A stretch of DNA of 64,000 nt. Origin: Hemileia vastatrix (taxonomy: Eukaryota > Basidiomycota > Pucciniomycetes > Pucciniales > Zaghouaniaceae). The position numbers were made by a program, and so were the translations under genes. Numbering within the stretch: position 1 is the first letter of the stretch; each line of letters opens with the position of its first letter. The DNA lies in the NCBI GenBank assembly GCA_030280995.1, contig JASXTE010000008.1:22433693-22497692 (forward strand), written 5' to 3'. This document shows positions 56,385 to 64,000 of this stretch, in pieces. The notes under the pieces are model-generated. The model was not told where the DNA came from, did no database searches, and saw only the letters and a list, made by a program, of their open reading frames with translations.

Positions 56385-56415
56385 AATTGCAGATGTCTGA
56401 ACATTGATACCCCCT
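56385..56415 (-). repeat. right terminal inverted repeat of the Harbinger element
   Basis: Inverted match to 41200-41230. Confidence 0.8.
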
Positions 56416-56418
56416 ATT

Positions 56419-59400
56419 ATATAGATTAATAGTCATAAACAGTTGACATAGATGTTAATTTTATATAAGAAATCATTTATGAATAAAATGATAAAACTAT
56501 CTTTTATGTAAAAAGTGATGTAGGAAAAAAATATTATTATATTTTTGATGAAGATATAGCATATCAAAAGTTTAAGCTTAATTTCAATTTTGATATCATC
56601 ATTTTATTTGATTTTACTTGAGTAGAAAACATATTTTAAATCTCAATATAATTTTAAATCCCATAAGTTTGTAAATTTCAACATTTGAAACTATGAAATA
56701 AATATTTATGAAAGAATTTTACAATATTTGCCCTTCTAAAAACTCATAAATCCAACTTCAAATCTTCTAACCTTTACAATTAACCACAATGCATTCTGAA
56801 AATACTCTATATTTAAATGATTAAAGGTAAATAAAATTATGTTTTTATTTTTTATTTCAATTTTCAATAAATAATATATATATATAAATATATAAATATA
56901 TATATATAATTACTTAAAAAGTCTAAGCGGGAACTTAATAGTGGTTTTGGCATAAGATATATAGATTCAACTTTCAAAAAATTTGTTTTGAATAAATTAC
57001 AAAGACAAAAAGGATATATTTTGATGAAAGAATACTGATTTAGGTTCTCTTAAAATTTTATTAACCATTTTTATGGAATATCAATCCATGGTTATTATTC
57101 TTTATGATATTATCATAGAATTTGTTTCCTTTTTTAATATAATGATTTTCTATTGTGTGGTATGTAGGTTAAGAAAAGTATAAAAGATTTATTGAGGATA
57201 TATATACCAGAAACAGTATAATCTGTAGATTTATAACTATTACTTACTTTTCTGATATTTTACATCATTGATAAGTGGCTCATGCATTACACAAAAAAAT
57301 AGTTATAGTACCTGGAAATAAGTCCTTTTGAATTTCAATTTTTTTTTATTCTTAAAAGCATTACTCAAAAAAACTGAAAATTTCTTTAATCATTGATTGA
57401 AAGAAGGAGTTTTGAAATCTTATTTTGTAGTTATAAAAGTTTGAGTTATTTCTCATATTATCAAATATAATAAACATTTGTAAATTTTAGCTTCAAAACT
57501 AGTGATCATAGCAAAGTAATACTGGAGAAATCAGATAAACAGGGTGGAATAAAGTCATAGAAAAACAGGAAATGATACAAAATTGTTGATTTTTGGCTCA
57601 CAAAATTCAACATATTTTTAATATATTTTGCCACATTTAGATCATGCTTAGTGGATTTTAACATTATTATAACAAACAAGCTTAACAAGGTTTTTTTAAC
57701 AAAAATAAATATTGTTAGATCATTTTTTTTAAAAATATGACTTATTTTAATGCTTTATCTATAATATTTAGTAGTTTTTTTTGCAGAAATTACTTGTTTT
57801 GATATTCTATTTTTGAATTTTTAAAGAGAGTTCATTGCATTAAAGTTTTGTATAAATTTTTCATTAAAACATCATATTTTAAATCTAGAGAATTGGCGTT
57901 TAAATAATATATATTTTTATGTTAATTGACTCATTATTTTTGGATTGATAAATTATGTTAAAATTGGGATTGCTTATTTCTAGTGAGTGTACATCATAGT
58001 TGGTTTTCAAATCAAAGATTAATAAATGTTAAAAATTTGTAAAATTCTAAATATCCTTTAAACCTTTTTGATTTAAAAAATGTTTAATGTTATGCAATCA
58101 TTCTATAAGTAGAACACAATTAAAATCAGATAATTTTACATTGCTTTCAATTTCTAATACAAAAATTCTATTCTACTTGAAACAACGTAAAATAAAGCTT
58201 GGTATCTCATATAGGAAACTCACAATTTTCAAAAATCATATTTCAAACTTTTTAAACATGATACACATTAAAAAATATTTTTAGAATAATTTACTAATTA
58301 GTTTCAAAACAAGAAAACAATGACCTCAATTTATTTTAATACTTAAACCATTCTGATGAGTAAATTTCACAATCCTCTAAGTAAAATATGGTTACCATTT
58401 ATACACATATGCATTATTGCTCCTTTTGTTTAATTTAAGCTGAATATAAAAAGGAAAATCTCATGTTGAATATTAGCTATAGATAAACTGCTTATATTAG
58501 AAGCTAATATTTTATATGAGAAATTTGTTATTGAGTTTGTGAAACATTAATAAGTGTTGGGCATTATAATTGAGCCATTTATTCAAGTAAATAAAAAAGT
58601 TAACCTTCTAAATATTTCATATATATATATATAACAAAAATTAATTATATAGAAGCATTTAACCATAGGTTTATACTAATGTCATATAAAAAAAGGGATT
58701 GAACTAAAAATGTCACTAAAGAAAATAAAAATAAGATAAGTTAATATTCTTATTTATATTTTCATATTTTCGAAAAAGCTAACTTAAGGGAGAAAATTAT
58801 TTGGTTTTAGAGTACAAGAATTTCTAGATAAAAATCTTCACAATATAGTTTGACCCTCTCAAAAAGAAAATTCTAAAAATTTTGCTATCACATTATATAT
58901 ATTTTTTAAGTAATAGAAAATGGATTAGTGTCTTTGACGATGAAGCTTTACAAAATGAAATAAATGAAATAACTTTATAATATAATTTTTGAAACAATAA
59001 ATCATGTATTCAAAAAAATTATATATCTTACAATCAAGGTAGCAGTATTAATTAAGCAACTCTAACAACTTTAAAAAGAAAACAAGAAAAAAATAATTAG
59101 TAAAATACATAAGTTATTTCTAGGATTTAAGGAAACTTTATAGCTCTACCTGTAAACTAGCCTTAAAGAAGGTTTAGATTTAACATGTGGAAATTCATAC
59201 ATAGTACCCTTGTATCATGAGAGCAGAATAAAATTTATGTACTTTTATCTTATTAATTTATAATAGTATTTTTATTTTCGGATTTTTCATTAGTATAACT
59301 ATATATTTTTTAAATATTTTATTTTTCAGAACATAAGTTCAAAGCTGCCCATCACTACTGCAAGTTGAAGCTCCATATGATGTAATAAATGAATGATATA

Positions 59401-60768
59401 TTATAATGAATTTTTCTAGAGACTTCTCAAAAATGGTGATTAAGAATTATTATTATAATTTTTTTAAATTTTTATTATATTCTATCTCTTGAAAAGAGAT
59501 GGCAATATCTCAATTTTATTAGTTTTTCCCCAGAGAAATTTATTCTTGATCTAAATAAAATTGAATCACTATTAACTAGATGTTATTATAAAATTTTACC
59601 AATTTTTTAATCTGAACATCTTTGAAAGTATGTATAAATTAAAGTGTTTCCACATAGTCTTACTATTATACCACCATTAATTTCACATTTAGATTTCATT
59701 ATAATTGTGAAATAAGTTTTTAAATAATTTTAATAATACATTCTTATTTAATAATTTAGTTAAATAGTAGATTTTTTATCATTTTTTTATAGGAGGTTTC
59801 TTATATAAACACTACTTTTAGATTTTTTCCATTTTGAAGTCTGATAATTTAAATTTTAATTTAACTACCCAAATTATATCAAAAAAAATTCAAAATTATA
59901 GTTTTTTAATGTACTCTTTTTGATAAACTTATCATTTCTTATAGGTTATTCCTCAACTATTTATTGTAATTAATTACCCACTCATTTATGGTCTGTTATT
60001 GTTTTTTATTAAATCCAGACAAAATAAGGATACTCTCATATTATATTGGAGTTTTAAATTAAAAACTAAATAATAGTGGCTGGTATTAAATATGAAGTTG
60101 TTATAAGTAAGTTGACCAATAATTAATGATTAAATGGCATTGTATATTACAAATTTTATTGAGTGTATATAAAAAAAACACTCAAGAAATATATATAAGA
60201 TTTATATATAACCATTGAATATCAAAAATGAAGTACTTATCAACATGGTCTTTTTTAATGATTTTCAAATTTACTTAAAAAGACATTAATATTACCAATT
60301 CAAATTTTATATCAAATATAACAATGTTATTATTTCAATTACAATTATTTTACAAAAAATTTGAGTTACAAATTAATTTAATTCAGTATTTAATGAATGT
60401 TTTTGAAAAATATTTACAAAAATAGTTATCACCCCTCACAAAAAAAATATAATTTTTTAAATTACAATTTGCACAGTATTTCTAGCCTTAAAATATTGGT
60501 ATTCCTCTAACAAAAATATTTTTTAAATAAATTTAAATTTTTTTCATTATTTTATTACAAAACGTCAAATTTATAATTTATTTTACCTAACTATAAAATT
60601 TAGTTGAAAATTTAATTTTGGATTTCCAAAAAATTAAAAAACAAAATTATAAATATAATTATGAGAAAGGGGTAAATTAAATTTATAATATTCATATTAA
60701 AAAATTTCATATATTTTATGGTGTTTGAATTTTAAATTTAACATATTACAAAAATTATTATTACATAA
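56419..60768. other. no gene seen; very AT-rich
   Basis: 4.3 kb with TA microsatellites (56866-56910, 58618-58634) and no frame above about 65 residues with protein-like content. No transposon ends were recognised. Confidence 0.55.
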
Positions 60769-61424
60769 CCAAGCCAAGTGAAATTGGCTTGGGTTTTTGG
60801 TATCACTAGCACTTATTTTTTTTCTTATACTCACGTTTTAATTTTTTTTTGTTTCGTTTTCTACCTTTCTCATTTTTTTAAAGATTTTTAAAGTTTTTAA
60901 GACCAAAGTTTCTTTCAAACATCTTTGGTCAAATTTGTCCCTCACTTCCCCACCAGATTACACCTGATGGGGAAAATTGCCTTCAATTTATAAACCAAAG
61001 TCCCTTTCAGGGAATTTGGTTTCTCTATGTTCATTTAACAGCCAGAAAAAAACTGGCTATGATTGCACTGCATGCAGCTCATGCAACACACATTGCATGT
61101 GCTTCCCATATCTCATACAGCTGATTTCAAGTCAGCTGCATAAAATATGGAAGCAAGTGTGCAACATGCGTTGCTTGCAGCAGCAACATGTGTTGCATAC
61201 AAGTTTTGTAACCTTCCAGCCTAGTAAATTGGCTGGGAGGATGGTGAATGTAAAAGCGAGCAACCAAATTTGCTTTTAGCAACTTTGGTTGCCTGAAAGC
61301 CACACTTCAAGCCAGGTTTCCCCTGGCTGGAAGTACTAATTTGAGATGTAAGAGATTCAACCAATTTCAAAGGCTTGGGTCATAAATTAAGTCTTCCAAA
61401 AAGCAGCCAGTAGAAACCTGGCTG
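60769..61424. repeat. array of about a dozen short stem-loops
   Basis: Consecutive independent inverted repeats: 60769-60792 (CCAAGCCAA stem, 9 bp perfect), 60901-60930 (GACCAAAG), 60948-60972, 60992-61022 (13-bp stem, 3-nt loop), 61040-61058 (AGCCAG), 61081-61098 (ATGCAA), 61106-61150 (CCATAT and CAGCTGA), 61161-61174 and 61183-61196 (GCAAC), 61212-61240, 61260-61292 (GCAACCAAA, 9 bp perfect), 61304-61334 (13 bp, one mismatch) and 61404-61424 (CAGCCAG). Another lies at 61775-61798. The open frame 60977-61279 reflects this low-stop sequence and is not called. Confidence 0.8.
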
Positions 61425-62013
61425 TAATAAAAAGTAAATTTTTTAATTAAAATACATAAATAAATAAAAATGTGTTCTAATAGGATATTAAACGCTCTTC
61501 AGATGGTTAGAAACGGCCTTACATTGTTACACATAGAAACAAAATCAAATCTAGCTTTCAGAAACATTGGTCATGTTTCAATATTTTGAGCCAAGTAAGA
61601 TCATGAAAAAGGTCAAGGCAAAAAAATTGCACAATTAAAAATCTACCAATTTAATTTGGTGGGGAGTTTCATATTTTAGAAATAGGTGGTGCACATTATA
61701 GTTCCCTTTAAAAGATTTGAAAATGAGATAATTTTGACACAAATTAAGTTTAAATTTGATGAGTGTATGTTTTTTAGCTACATGAAACATGGTAGCTAGA
61801 ATTATGTGGTGTCAATTTTTTTTAGATGTGAAATTCAGCATGCCACAAACTTTCATCTGTAAAACATGCAGCCAAGTTAATTCTAGCTGGAATTAGTATA
61901 TGCATAGGAGAAAATGATCATGCTGCATGCAGTGCCTTGGAAACATTATTCTTGGAATTTAGATGAAGTTTATCATATGACTGGGAGAGCTTCATTTTTT
62001 TGAAAAAGAGATT

Positions 62014-63204
62014 TGTCAGCCAGGCTGTCCCAGGAGCCAAGTAATAAACATACAATTTTATTGGAGTTAATAAATGACATAATAATTTCAGCTTATGTAT
62101 ATATATTAAATTTATATTACATAATAAATTATATTAAAATATTATTTTATAATTAAAATAAATTTTATACTAATTTTATTATCATATAAATTAAGTATAC
62201 ATTAAAATAATTATTATATTCCATATAAAGAGGTGTTATGTGTATTTAATGAATAATTAATTAATTACATGTTGATAATATAATTATATCTTATTAAATT
62301 ATCTTATATTGTAATTAAATTAATTTTTAAATTTAAATATATAATTTAACCCTTTTCATATTCAAAATTATCCATAATTATTGACGTTGTTTTTTGACCC
62401 TTATTTGTGATGAATATTAAATGCATTATAATAATTATAATAAATTTAAAATTCTAAATTTGGTTCAGTAGAAAAATTAATTACTTGTTTCAACTAGTTA
62501 TTACATAGTCAAAACAATTTATTAATTTTATACAGACTAATACAAAAATTGATTACAATATTTTGTTGCATCAAAACATTCCATTTGCTTCACTTAAAAA
62601 ATCTATAAAAAATATTGTTATACTTGATTTGATTACTTTTTCAGATGGTTCTCATGTCTCAGAGATTTTTTAATTACTCACTATATTACTTAAATGATTT
62701 GGGAAATGGTTGCGTGAAATTTTTTTTCTTAATTGGGATTTTAATTACTTGTTTCATCTTTTTCTCTCCATTGTTATGTTTAAATTATTTTCTTTTATCT
62801 TTTTGTTTCATCCTATTATTATTTTGTATATACTCAGTGGTAGCGTCTCATTGGTCCCTTTGCCTATAAAAGGCCTTGTGTTATATCATTTATGCTCATC
62901 ACTTACTACTCAACATATTTTTAATTACACTATAAAATTCAATTTTATTTACAACTATTTAAACTGCGCATCTGCCTATTTAAGTAATAAAATAAAATAT
63001 TAAAGGTTGTGATAAGAATATTTTAGTATTAATAGCTGATAATTGAACAGAGAGAATAAAACCGTACTTACTTTATTAACCACATTGATCCCCGTCCATC
63101 TTTATTAATAGTCTTTAAATTTTTTTATATATTTCTTTATTTCAGTCCTTTTTATTTCCCTTTCTATCTTATTTTTTCACCTTCTTCTAGACGACCAGCC
63201 GACA
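62014..63204 (+). repeat. 5' LTR of element C
   Basis: Starts TGTCAGCC and ends GCCGACA. Its interior is AT-rich and largely diverged from LTR B except the promoter core. Confidence 0.65.
62859..62876 (+). promoter_or_regulatory. TATA core promoter in LTR C
   Basis: TTTGCCTATAAAAGGCCT, identical to LTR B. Confidence 0.7.
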
Positions 63205-63206
63205 AT

Positions 63207-63220
63207 TGGGGACCCTTCCG
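63207..63220 (+). other. primer binding site of element C
   Basis: TGGGGACCCTTCCG two bases after the LTR, matching that of B except for two substitutions. Confidence 0.5.
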
Positions 63221-63904
63221 AATAATTGACAATTGACTTTTATGAATTTTTTTGGACAAACGTCATAACGCACGGACCACCTTGCGCGAAAAGTAGAACT
63301 TTTTCTGCAAACTTGAATCGAACCGGGGATCTAAATTTTAGGTTTATATATTCTTAAAAGTTATATATTTTTGTTGGTGATTTAATGATCACTACTGTAA
63401 GTCAACCTTTGCTCCTATCAACTGTTATACTATATTTTTTACTGCAATAACAGTGATTGTGGCCTTGTGCTGAGTCACTGAGTGTAAGTGTTCATTTATT
63501 TATTTATTTTTTCCTAGTAGACCATTATAGAGTGTTTAATTCCTCTTAGTCCTAGAAGAAATTAACATTATTATTATTAAAAATTGAATTATTAAATTAA
63601 TTTTTATTATTATTAATTTTTGTTTAATTTTGGTTGACTTAAATAGTACTTTGTACTTAGTCCCATATATTGCCATATTTAATTTTGGTAATTTAATTGA
63701 TTGGTTAGAAATAACTTAATTGTTTATTCCCAATTTACCTTTGCATTCCATATTATTAATTATTTTTTATAAATATTAATTTATATTAAAAAGAAATTTT
63801 TTTATAATTTAATTAATAAAAATTTTTTTTTAATGTTTTGAGCAAATTATTAACTTAATTTTTTTAATTTTTTTTTAAAGAAATTAATTAATCTTCCCAC
63901 TATT

Positions 63905-64000
63905 ATGTCCAATAAATTGGCTGAGAAAATGGATAACATGCAAGTGGATGAAATTGAAATTGATTATGATGCTGATACTGTGAGTTCTTCTAAAGTTGAA
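63905..64000 (+). CDS. gag start of element C, cut by the window edge
   Basis: ATG at 63905 followed by 32 open codons. The acidic EIEIDYDADTVSSS matches DLIDYDEPTSVSS at the start of gag in element B, which supports both starts. Nothing can be said of the rest. Confidence 0.7.
   Translation, partial: MSNKLAEKMDNMQVDEIEIDYDADTVSSSKVE

Larger units (their letters stand above)
41200..56415. mobile_element. PIF/Harbinger transposon with nested insertions
   Basis: Inverted termini AGGGGGTWTCAATGTTCAG followed by .ATC.GCAATTA are at 41200-41230 and 56385-56415, with about 27 of 31 bases matching. ATT directly flanks both ends, giving a 3-bp duplication (a 2-bp TA reading is also possible). Inside are the two genes expected of this superfamily, convergent: a DNA-binding partner protein (41605-42954, plus) and a DDE transposase (55210 to 45690, minus). 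Without chromovirus E and the solo LTR with their target duplications the element is about 6.2 kb. Confidence 0.85.
62014..64000 (+). mobile_element. chromovirus C, B family, 5' end only
   Basis: LTR 62014-63204, primer site, 700-bp leader and the first 32 codons of gag; the rest is outside the window. The first 13 bases of the LTR (TGTCAGCCAGGCT), the TATA core and the primer site match element B, but the LTR is longer (1191 bp). Confidence 0.75.

Noticed and set aside
60977..61279. 100-residue frame with several cysteines, like a small secreted protein
   Set aside because: It lies exactly over the hairpin array, whose GC-rich stems remove stops; no signal peptide at the start.
62645..63003. 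Hydrophobic frames within LTR C
   Set aside because: They lie across the TATA box and predicted RNA start of an LTR and have only AT-driven composition.

Overview
This window looks like a repeat-rich piece of a fungal nuclear genome. It is very AT-rich and its genes have short GT-AG introns with CTAAC or CTGAY branch sites. Its Ty3/gypsy elements carry chromodomains, and it also has a PIF/Harbinger element and Tc1-like debris. A basidiomycete, perhaps a rust fungus with an expanded genome, fits best, but that is an inference from style and not from a marker gene. Only one candidate host gene is visible, an unidentified protein fragment at the left edge. No tRNA or rRNA gene and no CRISPR array was seen.

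Layout. 1-1087: end of an unknown protein gene. 1819-2687: decayed Tc1/mariner transposase. 2688-9882: old chromovirus A (minus strand), with a 1.8 kb insertion bounded by an 8-bp target duplication. 10854-11245: a decayed exon of unknown family. 11667-20516: nearly intact chromovirus B (minus), LTRs about 99% identical, 5-bp target duplication. 20640-22505: an array of long perfect palindromes repeating about every 310 bp. 22515-22775: a short element with palindromic termini. 28492-39737: degraded copy D of the B family (plus), split by a 6.6 kb element (32778-39362) that has the same palindromic termini and itself holds two fold-back elements. 41200-56415: a 15.2 kb PIF/Harbinger element with its two convergent genes. 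It is interrupted inside the transposase by chromovirus E (46639-54889), and a solo LTR of the E family sits near its right end. 60769-61424: a run of about a dozen unrelated short hairpins. 62014-64000: start of a third B-family copy, C, which runs off the window.

The most interesting content is in chromovirus E. It carries an antisense two-exon gene between pol and its 3' LTR, encoding a cysteine-cluster protein with a basic nuclear-localisation-like motif. It has a Tf1-type self-priming signature: the segment next to the 5' LTR is complementary to the predicted RNA 5' end, 35 bp downstream of a TATA box. It also has an A_AAA_AAA slippery site just before the gag stop. Differences between its two LTRs fall almost entirely at CpG sites, pointing to cytosine-methylation decay. 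Other notable points are a gag stretch in B whose conserved reading frame is not that of its longest ORF, the 10-copy motif in B's leader, the palindrome satellite and the hairpin array.
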